Part shown: piece by piece, positions 16,747 to 26,581 of the stretch
Layout: every line of letters begins with the position of its first letter
How positions within the stretch are numbered: the stretch's first letter is position 1
Notes under the pieces: generated by a model
What the model was told of the DNA's origin: nothing
Databases searched by the model: none
Seen by the model: the letters and a program-made list of their open reading frames with translations, nothing else
Assembly (NCBI RefSeq): GCF_004769665.1
Contig: NZ_RQGG01000003.1
Coordinates: forward strand, 1-62,065
Reading direction: 5' to 3'
DNA: 62,065 bases
Source: Leptospira kemamanensis
GTDB taxonomy: Bacteria; Spirochaetota; Leptospiria; Leptospirales; Leptospiraceae
Translations under genes and position numbers: made by a program

Positions 16747-19091
16747 TCGGCTCCACCCTCAATTTAAAACTGTTTCGAGATCTAAAAACGATCTCCTTAC
16801 AAGGTTTAACTGTTGGGCTTGTCATCGCTGCAGGGCTCAGTTATTTCTCAGCTTCGTGGTCCTCCTACTTTTCTTTATTACAAGCAAAGGAACAATTTTA
16901 CAGCAAACAAAGTTTATGTGATGGATTTGTGTATTTGAATCGGGCACCTAATTTTTTGGAACGTAAAATTGCAGACCTCCCCGGGATCACCAATTTCGAA
17001 ACAAGGATTTCAAAAGAGATCGTGTTAGATTTTCCAAGTGAAGTGTATCCTTCCGCAGCACAGCTTTTGTCATTAACCGATCATATCAATACCATCTATT
17101 TAACCAAAGGAACACTACCGAAACAAAACCAAGAAGTGGTGATCAGCGAAAGTTTTGCCAAAGCAAATGATTTAGAACCAGGAGCAGAACTATCTACGAT
17201 CATTGGTGGAAAACGGGTCCTTCTCACGGTAACAGGGATTGGACTCTCTCCAGAATATGTTTATGTCTTTCGGCCTGGGAACCCACTCCCGGATGACAAA
17301 CACTACGGAATTTTTTGGATGAAACGAGAGGCAATCGAAGCTAATTTTAATTTTGAATCTTCCTTCAATCAGGTGATCTTCCAACTCACAAAAGACCCAT
17401 TAGAGCGAAAAAAAACATTACACGACTTAGATTTACTCCTCGATGAATACGGTGGCCTTGGCGCCAAAGAAAGAAGATTTATACCTTCCGAATCCTTTCT
17501 AAACGATGAATTTCGACAACTGAGGACAACGGCAGTATTCCTTCCTGGAATCTTTCTTGCCATCGCCGCCTTTTTATTACACATCATCTCGAATCGCCTC
17601 ATCACAAAAGAGAGAGAACAAATTGCAACCTTACGCGCATTAGGATACACGGCATTCCAAATTGTTTTCCATTATCTAAAGTTAATTAGTTTTATCACAG
17701 CGATTAGCAGTTTACTTGGAATTTTCATTGGGTATCTTCTTGGGACTGCGATGACAAACCTATATGGAGAATTTTATAAGTTTCCACATCTCGTTCCAGT
17801 ATTCCCACCCCTTCTGATGTTCTTTAGTTTTTTCTTTGGAATCTTCATTGGTGGGATTGGCACTCTTTTTTCTTTATACAGCATCATCAAATTAGATCCG
17901 GCACAAGCCATGCGCCCTGCACCACCAGGAAAGTATTCGATCGCATTTTGGGAATCATGGATCACAGATCTGCAAACCATCCAAAGGATGGTCCTTAGAA
18001 ACTTATTCAAAAGACCCATGCGGACCCTCCTAACGATTCTTGGATTATCCACATCCATTATGATCATGATCATTGGAAACTTCATCCAAGATACAGTTGG
18101 TTCTCTTTTAGATTTGCAGTTTAATATCATCCAACGTGAGTCTCTGACATTGACATTTCGTAACCCCATCCATGAGTCTGTTTTATTTGAACTAAAAGAG
18201 ATGGATGGAGTTTTTATTGCAGAAGGGCAAAGGTCCATTCCAATCAAGATGACTAAAGATAGGAAGAGTAAAGATATCGTCCTCACAGGACTTCCCGATC
18301 AGTCAGAACTAAGAAAAATCTTAGGCCAGGACTTAAAACCCATTCCAATTCCTATCTCTGGTATCATGGTAAACCAAGATTTAGCAAAGCGAATGAATAT
18401 CCAAATTGGAGAAACCATTCAAATCGAAACTCTTGATGGAGAAAAAAAGAAATTTTCTGTACAGGTAACCTCACTAGCCAATGAAATCTTGGGACAAGGT
18501 GTCTTCACAAGTAAAGAGAATTTAAATCGAATCTTGGAGGAAGGAAATCTCATCAATATTGCTCTATTAAAAACTGACCCAAACAAAGACATAGAGCTAA
18601 TCAAAGAATTTAAAGATGATCCTTTAGTGATTGGTCTTTTTTCCAAAACAGCCATTCTCAAAGGATTCCAAGAAGTGATGCAAAGATCGATGCAATCTAC
18701 TTCGGTGATCATCCTCATTTTTACTGTCATCATTTCCATAGGAGTGATCTACAATACGGCAATGATCACTCTTTCTGAAAGGATTTATGAATTAGGGAGT
18801 TTGCGGATTTTAGGATTCACTTTAAAAGAGGTTTTTGCCATCATCGCTTGGGAATTATCATGGCAAATTTTATGTGCCATTCCCATTGGGTGTCTCTTTG
18901 GATACCAAGTGGCAAATTTAATTTTGAATAGTAATGAAACAGAAGGTTTCCGAATTCCTGCAACGATCTACCCTTCCACATATTATTATTCCATCCTCCT
19001 TGCCTTATTCACAGCGGGCATTAGCTATTTGATTGTATTTAGGAAATTAAAAACCATGGATTTATTGAGTGTTTTAAAGGTAAGGGAATAA
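16743..19091 (+). CDS. MacB-like ABC permease with two FtsX domains
   Basis: About 782 residues. A membrane segment near 20-40 is followed by a periplasmic domain, a first FtsX core (about 260-390, with [18 protein letters not shown]), a second TM/periplasmic unit starting near 420, and a second FtsX core (about 655-780, [20 protein letters not shown]). The frame is open from a TTG at 16740; I favour GTG at 16743 because it overlaps the ATPase stop and follows GAGGTGAG. The pair with ATPase and adaptor suggests export or lipoprotein/lipid handling across the envelope; the substrate is unknown. Confidence 0.88.
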   Translation: MIGSTLNLKLFRDLKTISLQGLTVGLVIAAGLSYFSASWSSYFSLLQAKEQFYSKQSLCDGFVYLNRAPNFLERKIADLPGITNFETRISKEIVLDFPSEVYPSAAQLLSLTDHINTIYLTKGTLPKQNQEVVISESFAKANDLEPGAELSTIIGGKRVLLTVTGIGLSPEYVYVFRPGNPLPDDKHYGIFWMKREAIEANFNFESSFNQVIFQLTKDPLERKKTLHDLDLLLDEYGGLGAKERRFIPSESFLNDEFRQLRTTAVFLPGIFLAIAAFLLHIISNRLITKEREQIATLRALGYTAFQIVFHYLKLISFITAISSLLGIFIGYLLGTAMTNLYGEFYKFPHLVPVFPPLLMFFSFFFGIFIGGIGTLFSLYSIIKLDPAQAMRPAPPGKYSIAFWESWITDLQTIQRMVLRNLFKRPMRTLLTILGLSTSIMIMIIGNFIQDTVGSLLDLQFNIIQRESLTLTFRNPIHESVLFELKEMDGVFIAEGQRSIPIKMTKDRKSKDIVLTGLPDQSELRKILGQDLKPIPIPISGIMVNQDLAKRMNIQIGETIQIETLDGEKKKFSVQVTSLANEILGQGVFTSKENLNRILEEGNLINIALLKTDPNKDIELIKEFKDDPLVIGLFSKTAILKGFQEVMQRSMQSTSVIILIFTVIISIGVIYNTAMITLSERIYELGSLRILGFTLKEVFAIIAWELSWQILCAIPIGCLFGYQVANLILNSNETEGFRIPATIYPSTYYYSILLALFTAGISYLIVFRKLKTMDLLSVLKVRE

Positions 19092-19092
19092 A

Positions 19093-19968
19093 ATGTTTAA
19101 GATGGATTTCATAGAAATATTAAAATCTAAGAATGCAAAGATTGGAATCGGGATTTTGTTGGTTATCGGATTCTCTTTCTTTCTCTTACGAAAGAACCCC
19201 AAACCCGTTGAAATCTCCCTTGTCACAAAAGGAACTTACCAACAAATCCTTTCCGTCCAAGGGAAATCAAAAGTAAAAGAATTGTATACCGTGTATTCGC
19301 CCGTGAATGGGGTGATGCGAAGGGTGGAACTCCATGCGGGTGACCAAGTGAAGAAAGGTATGACCCTACTCACTGTGGATTGGGACATTGTCAAAACAGT
19401 GAAAGCCAATACAAATGGCCAAATCCTAAAAGTTTACCGAGAGAGTGCAGGCCCCGTGGCTATGGGCGAAAGGATTATTGATTATGGTGATCTTTCCAAA
19501 CTAGAAATCATCGCGTATGTCTTAACAGAAGACATGCCAGACCTTACACTGGAAGATCCTGTGAATCTCTCGGGCTTCGGAGAACAAATCCTAAAAGGGA
19601 AAATTGCAAACATAGAACCCGCTGCCATCACCAAAGTATCTTCCCTTGGAGTGGAAGAACAAAGAGTACCCATCTCGATTGCATTTGATCCTCCTAGTGG
19701 AATGGGTGACGGATACGAATTAGAATGTAAGATCATCCTCTTCGAAAAACCAAACTCGATTCTCATACCAAGTTCCGCACTCTTTCGTCAAGATGACAAA
19801 TGGGCAGTGTATACTGTTGAGAAGAAAAAAGCAACATTACGATTTGTGACTGTAGAACACCAAAGTGAAGGGATGAGTCTCATCCAAGATGGATTGCAGG
19901 AAGGAGAATCCATCATTTTGTATCCAGGTGATGGGATATCGAATGGCACAAAAGTAGTTGCGGAGTAA
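19093..19968 (+). CDS. HlyD/MFP-type periplasmic adaptor subunit
   Basis: 291 residues with a single N-terminal membrane anchor (about 17-33, GIGILLVIGFSFFLL). A lipoyl/beta-barrel arrangement follows: VYSPVNGVMRRVELHAGDQV, then ANTNGQILKVY, and a C-terminal barrel (FRQDDKWAVYTVE). The usual long alpha-hairpin is almost absent, which is common in MacA-like proteins paired with FtsX permeases. The gene starts one base after the permease stop, so all three genes form one operon. No TolC-like gene is present in the window. Confidence 0.85.
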   Translation: MFKMDFIEILKSKNAKIGIGILLVIGFSFFLLRKNPKPVEISLVTKGTYQQILSVQGKSKVKELYTVYSPVNGVMRRVELHAGDQVKKGMTLLTVDWDIVKTVKANTNGQILKVYRESAGPVAMGERIIDYGDLSKLEIIAYVLTEDMPDLTLEDPVNLSGFGEQILKGKIANIEPAAITKVSSLGVEEQRVPISIAFDPPSGMGDGYELECKIILFEKPNSILIPSSALFRQDDKWAVYTVEKKKATLRFVTVEHQSEGMSLIQDGLQEGESIILYPGDGISNGTKVVAE

Positions 19969-19971
19969 CGT

Positions 19972-21750
19972 TTATTTGCCTTTGGGAAGAGTGAAATAAA
20001 ATTTAGATCCCTTCCCTACTTCACTCTCAACAAAAATTTTCCCGTGATTTTTTTCGATAAATTCCTTACAAAGGATTAAACCAAGTGTAGTGCCACGTTC
20101 TCCCAATGTTCCTGGCATACTTTTTTGTTTTGCTTCGATTTGAAAAAACGTACTTCGAATTTCATTCGAAATTCCTGTTCCAAAATCTTCTACTTGAATA
20201 GTAACATTGCCATCCGTTGGTACCGCTGAAATTATTACTTGTCCACCGACGTGAGAGTATTTGATCGCATTGGAAACTAAGTTTCTAAGAATCGTTTCCA
20301 ACATATTCTCATCAGCAAAAACGAATACGTCATTCTCAACTAAATTCTGAATGCGAATCCCTTTATTTTCCGTCATAAACGTAAAGTAGGATATGACAGT
20401 ATCCACTAGTGTTTTCACAGAAACATTTTCTGGTAAAAATGAAATCTCATTGGTTTGAGACCTGGCCCAAGTTAATAAATTCTCGAGTAAAGCATACACT
20501 TCACCTGAAGATTGGTATAAAATATTGAGATCATTTTGCATCCGCTTAGGAGACCTAGTCTCCATATCTTCCAGTAACATACCTATAAACGTATTCATCC
20601 CACCAATGGGACCTTTTAGATCATGTGATATGATGGAGAAGAATTTATCTTTTGTATGGTTTAATAATTCTAATTCCTTAAAATAACGCTTCATCTCCGC
20701 TTCTGATTTTTTTCTTCCATCAATATCACGAGAGACACCAAGTAATTCGATTTCTGAGTTTTGGTTCTTTTGAAAGACTGTATTGGTTTCAATCCAGATC
20801 GTAGATCCATCTTTTCGCACTTGTTCCAGTTCATAGGCATACGGGATTTTCATACTCGAATTGCGAAAATCCTCCATACGAGGGAGGAGTAATTCCTTCA
20901 ATTGCAAATACGAGTCTTGTGTGTATGTATTCGATAAGTGGTGATCCGATGCTTCACTAACAGTATACCCAGTCACTTTTGTAATCGATGGACCGATATA
21001 GGTAAACTTTTCTAAATCGAAATTCCAAACCCAAATGATATCAGTCGAATTTTCGGCGAGTGACTTGTACTTCTCTTCATCTTGGATTTGTCCTTTGATA
21101 AATATATCAATGCATATCAGTAAAAAGCCAAAGGTCATGAGAACTGATATGATATAAAAAAATAGGTAAGTAACGTCTTGGATGGGTCCTTTCCCAAAAG
21201 CAATTTGGGTGACTGAGACTTCCGTAAAAGTATACACAAGACATCGACCTAAAAGAAACAAACCACTCAGGAGGAAAAAATAAAATAGAAAGTTTCCTGT
21301 TAGGCGTTGTTTCTTATTTTCTATATAGATCGTTTTGGCTGTGAGAAGAAAATAGACACTCGGAAATAAGGAAAGAATCGAGATTCGATATTGTTGTGGG
21401 AAAGTTGAAAACTGATAGAGTACAAGAATCCCAAACAGTACACTTGCAGAGATAACACCTATTTTCCAATTTGTTTTTTTCCCAAATAAATTCACAATGA
21501 TCGCATGATAAAACACGATCGATAAGAAGATGAATGTATTACCGAAACTGATGGACATCCAATCAGGGATTTGACCCCTTAGTGCTCCCATGACAATCCA
21601 TCCAAGGCCTTGCAACAAAGTCGCAAGGGACCATGCCTTCACCATCCTGAGTTTTTTAAAATAATAACCCGAGGCAAACCATAGGCCAGCTGACATCAAA
21701 AGACATCCGACAATATTGATGAATACAACTGTTTTTGGATCTAAATTCAT
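19972..21750 (-). CDS. Membrane PAS-domain sensor histidine kinase
   Basis: 592 residues. The first 215 contain about seven membrane helices. A PAS domain follows (IIWVWNFDLEKFTYIGPSI, about 235-345, ending in LLGVSRDIDGR), then HisKA with the phospho-acceptor H near 372 (FSIISHDLKGPIGG). The HATPase domain has the N box NLVSNAIKYS near 490, G1 EDFGTGIS near 520 and the C-terminal GTTLGLILCKEF. It should autophosphorylate in response to a membrane or PAS-sensed cue. No receiver gene is adjacent, so it is an orphan kinase. It converges on the adaptor gene with a 3-bp gap. Confidence 0.88.
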   Translation of the reverse strand: MNLDPKTVVFINIVGCLLMSAGLWFASGYYFKKLRMVKAWSLATLLQGLGWIVMGALRGQIPDWMSISFGNTFIFLSIVFYHAIIVNLFGKKTNWKIGVISASVLFGILVLYQFSTFPQQYRISILSLFPSVYFLLTAKTIYIENKKQRLTGNFLFYFFLLSGLFLLGRCLVYTFTEVSVTQIAFGKGPIQDVTYLFFYIISVLMTFGFLLICIDIFIKGQIQDEEKYKSLAENSTDIIWVWNFDLEKFTYIGPSITKVTGYTVSEASDHHLSNTYTQDSYLQLKELLLPRMEDFRNSSMKIPYAYELEQVRKDGSTIWIETNTVFQKNQNSEIELLGVSRDIDGRKKSEAEMKRYFKELELLNHTKDKFFSIISHDLKGPIGGMNTFIGMLLEDMETRSPKRMQNDLNILYQSSGEVYALLENLLTWARSQTNEISFLPENVSVKTLVDTVISYFTFMTENKGIRIQNLVENDVFVFADENMLETILRNLVSNAIKYSHVGGQVIISAVPTDGNVTIQVEDFGTGISNEIRSTFFQIEAKQKSMPGTLGERGTTLGLILCKEFIEKNHGKIFVESEVGKGSKFYFTLPKGK

Positions 21751-21898
21751 GGAGTAGGAAAGGATAACGAGTATTTGTATTGAAAAATGACAAGATACCT
21801 AACGCAACTCATTTTAATCCCTTAGCAGATATTAAGTTTCCATTCAGAATGATTCTAATCTAGTAGTTCTACTAGAAAGCGATGGAATTAACTCAAGT

Positions 21899-22453
21899 CT
21901 AGGTCAAACGACTGTTATAAAACAAACGATTCAAAAGTATTTGTAATGATTCTCTAAATGAATCTGTTAGGTTTTGGTTCGCTCTAACCTTCGAACCTTT
22001 ACGCGGCTTGTTGGAAACAGAGAGCGCATTCCCATGAATGAAATCAATCAAAATGTCCCTGGTGAGTTCAGGATTCTCGTAAGGACGAGAGTTTTGGATC
22101 AAATCCAAAATCAAATCATTTAACAGTTTCACTGCTGGAGATTCCTCGTTAGGACTTTGGATCAGATACAAAGACAAATCAATGTATTGGATAAAAAACG
22201 ATCTATATTCGAAAAGAACTGATTCCAGTTTTTCCTTCTCTTTCGCTCTTCCTTCCTCCAATTGCAGTCTCTCGTAAAACTTGCGAAAGACTACATCCAC
22301 AAGCTCCGCCAAAAGTTGGTCTTTATTTTTGAAGTAATAGTAAATCGTCATCGGATCGATCGATAACTTCTCTGCGAGTTTCCTCATACTGAAGGATTTT
22401 AACCCTTCTTTTTTTAACAAACGCAAGGCCTGATTTGTGATTTTTTCTTTCAT
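21899..22453 (-). CDS. TetR-family regulator of the adjacent reductase gene
   Basis: With the start at 22453 (MKEKITNQALRLLKKEG) the protein has 184 residues. The longer frame to 22510 would overlap the divergent gene and is unlikely. The HTH is LAEKLSIDPMTIYYYFKNK (about 28-46). The C-terminal ligand domain resembles the TetR_C type seen in regulators of oxidoreductases. A perfect 19-bp palindrome fills the 29-bp gap to the divergent reductase gene, so this protein very probably represses both genes. Confidence 0.85.
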   Translation of the reverse strand: MKEKITNQALRLLKKEGLKSFSMRKLAEKLSIDPMTIYYYFKNKDQLLAELVDVVFRKFYERLQLEEGRAKEKEKLESVLFEYRSFFIQYIDLSLYLIQSPNEESPAVKLLNDLILDLIQNSRPYENPELTRDILIDFIHGNALSVSNKPRKGSKVRANQNLTDSFRESLQILLNRLFYNSRLT

Positions 22454-22463
22454 TTTTAGAATA

Positions 22464-22482
22464 ATTTCTACAGTGTAGAAAT
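22464..22482. promoter_or_regulatory. TetR-type operator, perfect 19-bp palindrome
   Basis: ATTTCTACA-G-TGTAGAAAT is a perfect dyad lying between the divergent TetR gene (start 22453) and the reductase gene (start 22483). It ends exactly one base before the reductase ATG. Binding would block both promoters. It leaves no room for a Shine-Dalgarno sequence before that ATG. Confidence 0.8.
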
Positions 22483-23019
22483 ATGATATCATTGAAAGCG
22501 TATATTGCAAGTAGTCTAGACGGATTTATTGCAAAAAAAGATGGGTCGGTCGAATGGCTTCACTCGGAGAAATACCATCTGGAAAATGAAGATTTCGGAT
22601 ACGAGAAGTTTATGGAATCCATCGATTGTATCGTGATGGGTCGAATTACGTTTGAAACTGTTTTACAGTTCGAACCCTATCCGTTCGAAAACGTACCGGT
22701 CATTGTAGTATCAAACAATTCAAACTACCAAATCGAATCGAAACATCAGATTACAATTTTCACACGTCCGTTACGAGAACTCATTCCTTTTCTCGAATCG
22801 AAACGGTATCAAAATATCTATGTGGACGGCGGGAAACTCATTCAGTCGTTTCTTAAAGAATCCCTATTAGATGCAATTACAATCACTCAAATTCCAATCG
22901 TACTTGGGAGTGGGATCCCACTCTTTGGTGGCATTGAGAGAGAGATTGATCTCAAACATAGAAAAACGCAATCCTTTCCCAATGGATTTGTCCAAACTGA
23001 ATATGAGATTGTGAAATAA
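22483..23019 (+). CDS. Dihydrofolate reductase-like (RibD C-terminal domain) protein
   Basis: 178 residues of the RibD_C/DHFR fold: YIASSLDGFIAKKDGSVEWL at the N-terminus, VMGRITFETV in the nucleotide-binding part, and ITITQIPIVLGSGIPLFG near the C-terminus. Stand-alone members are NADPH-dependent reductases of varied small molecules and are often co-regulated with a TetR repressor, as here. The ATG directly abuts the operator without a ribosome binding site, so translation may be leaderless. The physiological substrate is unknown. Confidence 0.85.
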   Translation: MISLKAYIASSLDGFIAKKDGSVEWLHSEKYHLENEDFGYEKFMESIDCIVMGRITFETVLQFEPYPFENVPVIVVSNNSNYQIESKHQITIFTRPLRELIPFLESKRYQNIYVDGGKLIQSFLKESLLDAITITQIPIVLGSGIPLFGGIEREIDLKHRKTQSFPNGFVQTEYEIVK

Positions 23020-23070
23020 AGAATGTCATGCGCAAGAACGAAAAAACTTAAGTCTGACAAAAAATAGGAC

Positions 23071-23099
23071 TTGACTGTAATACACTTTCGTATTACATT
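23071..23099 (+). promoter_or_regulatory. vapBC promoter with embedded operator
   Basis: A -35-like TTGACT (23071-23076) is separated by 17 bp from TACATT (23094-23099). Between and over these lies a perfect dyad, TGTAATAC-ACTTTC-GTATTACA (23076-23097). Transcription would begin at about the antitoxin ATG (23108), which has no ribosome binding site, so the mRNA may be leaderless. The dyad fits autoregulation by the RHH antitoxin. Confidence 0.65.
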
Positions 23100-23107
23100 T
23101 TTAAATT

Positions 23108-23368
23108 ATGATCAGCCTACGTCTGCCTCCAGAACTAGAAAGAAAACTAGATTCATTTGCAAAATCTGAAGGGAAAAGTCGAACAGAAATAGTTAAGGAA
23201 TCTATTCTGCAATATATCAAAAGTCGTGGGGATAGCAAAACTCCCTATGAATTAGGTTTAGATTTGTTTGGAAAATATGATTCTGCGAATTCTGATTTAG
23301 CTCAGAATCGAAAAGCTTACCTACAGAAAGCAATCGGAAAGAAGAATGAAAAACGTAGCTCTCATTGA
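23108..23368 (+). CDS. Ribbon-helix-helix antitoxin (VapB-type)
   Basis: 86 residues. The N-terminal ribbon-helix-helix is typical of CopG/Arc-type antitoxins: MISLRLPPELERKLDSFAKS, then KSRTEIVKESILQYIKS. The C-terminal half would wrap the toxin. It overlaps the PIN toxin gene by 23 bp. The dyad upstream is its likely operator. Confidence 0.85.
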   Translation: MISLRLPPELERKLDSFAKSEGKSRTEIVKESILQYIKSRGDSKTPYELGLDLFGKYDSANSDLAQNRKAYLQKAIGKKNEKRSSH

Positions 23369-23762
23369 TTCTGGTCCTATCATTGCGTTATTCAATTCGA
23401 AAGATAAGTTCCACAAACAGACTCTAAAATTTCTTAAATCTTATCATGGTGAATTAGTTTCTTCGTGGCCAGTGATTACCGAAGTTATATATCTGCTTTC
23501 TTTCTCAGTTGAAGCACAATCAGACTTTCTTGAATGGATTGAAAGAGGAAGTATCAAAATATTTGATTTAAATATCGAGGATCTTAAATATATTAAAAAT
23601 CGAATGAGAAAGTATTCAGATCTACCTATGGATTTAGCTGATGCTTCCTTAATGTGTATTTCGGAAAAAATGGGAATCGAACGAATCGTTAGTATTGATT
23701 CAGACTTTTCGATTTACAAAAACTTAAAAGGGAAATTTTTACAAAACCTTTTTAAAGTTTAA
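23346..23762 (+). CDS. PIN-domain ribonuclease toxin (VapC-type)
   Basis: 138 residues of PIN fold. Acidic metal-binding residues are visible: D8 in ALIDSGPII, E in WPVITEVIYLL, D in LPMDLADASL and D in IVSIDSDFSIY. VapC toxins cleave tRNA or rRNA at specific sites to stop translation. The gene overlaps and follows its RHH antitoxin. This is the first of two vapBC-like modules in the window; the two are only distantly similar. Confidence 0.88.
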   Translation: MKNVALIDSGPIIALFNSKDKFHKQTLKFLKSYHGELVSSWPVITEVIYLLSFSVEAQSDFLEWIERGSIKIFDLNIEDLKYIKNRMRKYSDLPMDLADASLMCISEKMGIERIVSIDSDFSIYKNLKGKFLQNLFKV

Positions 23763-23819
23763 ATCCGACCAAGCGCATAACTGCATTTCGGGAAGTTCAT
23801 AAAAGATCAAAATAGACTC

Positions 23820-24605
23820 ATGCAAAAAATCCTAACCCCACTTGACGAAAGACTGTCCGATTATTCGCTTCTGAAATCGAAGGAATCCCCTTCCGATACA
23901 TTCGTTGCGGATCATGAAAAAACGGCGGTTAGATTGCTTTTATCAGATTTTGAAGTCCAATCGGTTTTTTGTACAGATAAATATTGGCAAAAACACAAAG
24001 ACCTCATCACATCCAAATTACCAGATGAAAAGAAGTGTTTTGTGGCCGATAAATCTATCTTTGAAGAAACCATTGGTTTCCCTGTGCACCAAGGGTTTAT
24101 GGCGGTGGGAAAACAAAAATGGGCAAAGGAAGAAGACCTAACGTTTCCCATCCTTATCCTCAATGCAATCGTTGATAGTGAAAATATAGGCTCAATTCTA
24201 CGCAGTGCAGCCGCCTTTGGCATCCAATCGGTTCTATTCGATACCAAGTCAGCTTCACCCTACCTTAGAAGGTCTGTCCGAGTCTCCATGGGGGCAATCT
24301 TCCAATTGCATGTAGCCAAATCGTCCAACCTACCAGAGTCGATCAAACGATTGCAAGAGAGATCTGCGCATGTGATCTCACTCGCACTTCCTAAGGAAAA
24401 TTCAGTTCACGTTTCCAAAACAAAAACCATCCAAGAGATTGGAAAACCAAGTAATCTCGTCCTTATCATTGGCAATGAAGCGAACGGGATTGAGGAAAGT
24501 GTTTTAGATGTGTCTCATGTGATTGGTTACATCCCCATGAAAAACAAAATCGATTCCCTGAATGTATCCCATGCATTGGCTGTGGCACTTTCACACCTTC
24601 TCTAA
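23820..24605 (+). CDS. SpoU/TrmH-family RNA 2'-O-methyltransferase
   Basis: 261 residues with an N-terminal substrate-binding part and a C-terminal SPOUT domain. The three motifs are present: ENIGSILRSAAAFG (about 120-133), LIIGNEANGIEESV (about 218-231) and IPMKNKIDSLNVSHALAVAL near the end. Members methylate the 2'-OH of rRNA or tRNA using SAM through a trefoil-knot site. The RlmB/TrmH group is the best guess; the exact target nucleotide cannot be told from sequence. Confidence 0.88.
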   Translation: MQKILTPLDERLSDYSLLKSKESPSDTFVADHEKTAVRLLLSDFEVQSVFCTDKYWQKHKDLITSKLPDEKKCFVADKSIFEETIGFPVHQGFMAVGKQKWAKEEDLTFPILILNAIVDSENIGSILRSAAAFGIQSVLFDTKSASPYLRRSVRVSMGAIFQLHVAKSSNLPESIKRLQERSAHVISLALPKENSVHVSKTKTIQEIGKPSNLVLIIGNEANGIEESVLDVSHVIGYIPMKNKIDSLNVSHALAVALSHLL

Positions 24606-24608
24606 ATC

Positions 24609-25655
24609 TTAATTATCCCAATCCCAAAAAAAATCTTTATTGGTCATTTCTGGTTCTGTGTTTTCTTTCGGTGCATTGGGAGAAGAGATGGCATCATCTA
24701 AATCACGATTGGCATTCTCTAAATCTAATGTTTCTTTTAACCAATATTCTTCCGTTCCGAAATGAGGAAAAAGTGATGGGAACGATGGGTCTTCCCAACG
24801 TTTTCCAATCCATGCTGCATAATGGATGAATCGAATGATTCGTAATGGTTCAATCAATTTGAGCCAATTTTCATCAAAGTCTGCAAACATACAGTAACCG
24901 GCAAAAAAATCAAAGAACTCATGTTTGCGATCTGCTTCCCCAAAAGGAAGTAACATCCAAAAATCTTGTACGATGGGTCCATGTAGAAAATCATCAAAAT
25001 CTAATATGCTAAATCCATCGGGAGAGATTAACAAATTTCCTTTGTGACAATCCCCGTGAATCCTTTGAAAAGGGATTTGGTATTCTTTTGTGAGCGATTC
25101 AAAGATGGCAAACGCACTTCGTGCATTCTTTTCGTATCGGTCTGCCAAAGCTGAATTGGTGATGAATTTTTTGTCTAAGATATACTGTAATGAAGAAAGT
25201 CCATAACTGGGTATGTCAAGTGTTGGTCTACTTTTGATCTGACTTCGTTTCCCAACAGCATGGATCCTTCCGAGTAAAGCTCCCACTCGTTCCAAATCAT
25301 TCGATTGGATTTCTTCGACAATCCTACCGTTCCGCAAAGGCCAAATGGCGAAGTAAATCCCTTCCCATTCAAAAAGTGTTTTCCCTTCGATTGCAATCGG
25401 TGCAAGAACAGGGATTTCTTCTGCTGCTAACTCATTTAAAAAAGCATGTTCTTCGAGGATTTGCTTTTGGTTCCATTTCCCTGGTCGATAGAATTTAACA
25501 ACGATCCTTCCTGCTTTTGCCGTTTCGATATCGTAAACGCGATTCTCAACACTGTTTAAAATAAAATACCTTCCGGTGGTTTCATAACCAAGGGATTCGA
25601 TCGCATTTAAGATGGAGTCTGGAGTTAATTGGTAAAAAGAATGATGGATGTTCAA
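24609..25655 (-). CDS. srkA: SrkA/YihE-type stress response kinase
   Basis: 348 residues of the aminoglycoside phosphotransferase-like kinase fold. Key elements are the Brenner box HGDCHKGNLL near 200 and the metal-binding ILDFDDFLHGP near 217. The N-terminal MNIHHSFYQLTPDSILNAIE and the Leu-Asn-Ser segment (YFILNSVENRVYDIE) match SrkA (RdoA), a Ser/Thr kinase that protects E. coli under stress. It converges on the SpoU gene with a 3-bp gap and lies 18 bp downstream of the response-regulator gene. Confidence 0.85.
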   Translation of the reverse strand: MNIHHSFYQLTPDSILNAIESLGYETTGRYFILNSVENRVYDIETAKAGRIVVKFYRPGKWNQKQILEEHAFLNELAAEEIPVLAPIAIEGKTLFEWEGIYFAIWPLRNGRIVEEIQSNDLERVGALLGRIHAVGKRSQIKSRPTLDIPSYGLSSLQYILDKKFITNSALADRYEKNARSAFAIFESLTKEYQIPFQRIHGDCHKGNLLISPDGFSILDFDDFLHGPIVQDFWMLLPFGEADRKHEFFDFFAGYCMFADFDENWLKLIEPLRIIRFIHYAAWIGKRWEDPSFPSLFPHFGTEEYWLKETLDLENANRDLDDAISSPNAPKENTEPEMTNKDFFWDWDN

Positions 25656-25673
25656 GTGGATAATCTGATAGGA

Positions 25674-26570
25674 TTAGCTAACGATTTTGTTGCGTCCAGA
25701 AGACTTTGCTTCGTATAGATTTTTATCAGCGATTTTCAATAATTCTTGGTTCGATTGAAACTCAGTTAATTCTCCACCAGCAACTCCACCACTAAAGGTA
25801 AAATGAAAAATTTGGTCCGTATCAGACTTCATCTCAATTTTGGAAACATTCTCTCTCACGCGATCTAAAATCCTTGTCGCATCGGTAATGCCTGTTTCAG
25901 GAAAGAGGATGACAAACTCTTCTCCACCAAAACGAGATATGATATCTGATTTTCTAAAACTTGTTTTGAGTTCATGGGCCAATTGTTTGATCACTTGGTC
26001 TCCAACCTCATGCCCATAGGTATCATTGATACTCTTAAATTTATCGAGATCGATCATTGCCAATGATAATTGGCTATTATGCCTTTTGCAGCGTTGGAAT
26101 TCTTGTTCGATTCGTTCTTCCATATAACGTCTATTATATAGATTAGTCATCACATCCCGAATCGCAGTTTCTCTCAATTGGTCATGTAATGCTTTGATTC
26201 GTAGGGCACTAAAAATTCTTGCGAGTAGTTCGATTTCTTTGGCAGGTTTCGTGATATAATCTGTTGCCCCTGCTTCTATTGCTATTTTAAAATATTCGGG
26301 TTCCGTATGGCCTGTTACCATAATGATGGGAAGCCAACCAACGGGAGAAGTTGAGAGGATATCAGAAATTAATTCAATCCCGTTGCCATCAGGTAATTCC
26401 CAATCGAGTAAAACAACATCGATTGGCTCACTGAGAATTTTTTCCCGTGCCACAGAAATGGATTCCGCTTCAATCGCGTTATAACCATTTTTGGAAACCC
26501 ACCGACTGAGGAGTTTCCGTTGCAATTCAGAATCCTCAATGATTAAGATATTTCTGAGTCCTCTTGGCAT
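25674..26570 (-). CDS. Response regulator diguanylate cyclase (REC-GGDEF)
   Basis: 298 residues. The REC domain has the phospho-acceptor D56 (VLLDWELPDGNG), acidic residues IIEDSE near 11 and a conserved K in DYITKPAKE. The GGDEF domain carries the active-site signature RFGGEEF (about 213-219), preceded by DLDKFKSINDTYGHEVGD. It should make cyclic di-GMP when phosphorylated. No inhibitory RxxD motif is obvious five residues before the signature. It is probably co-transcribed with srkA, 18 bp away; the lipoprotein pair lies 11 bp upstream. Confidence 0.92.
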   Translation of the reverse strand: MPRGLRNILIIEDSELQRKLLSRWVSKNGYNAIEAESISVAREKILSEPIDVVLLDWELPDGNGIELISDILSTSPVGWLPIIMVTGHTEPEYFKIAIEAGATDYITKPAKEIELLARIFSALRIKALHDQLRETAIRDVMTNLYNRRYMEERIEQEFQRCKRHNSQLSLAMIDLDKFKSINDTYGHEVGDQVIKQLAHELKTSFRKSDIISRFGGEEFVILFPETGITDATRILDRVRENVSKIEMKSDTDQIFHFTFSGGVAGGELTEFQSNQELLKIADKNLYEAKSSGRNKIVS

Positions 26571-26581
26571 GCGCCTATCGT

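Noticed and set aside
16743..19968. Complete efflux pump with outer-membrane channel
   Set aside because: ATPase, permease and adaptor are present but no TolC-like gene; the next gene is an unrelated kinase on the other strand.
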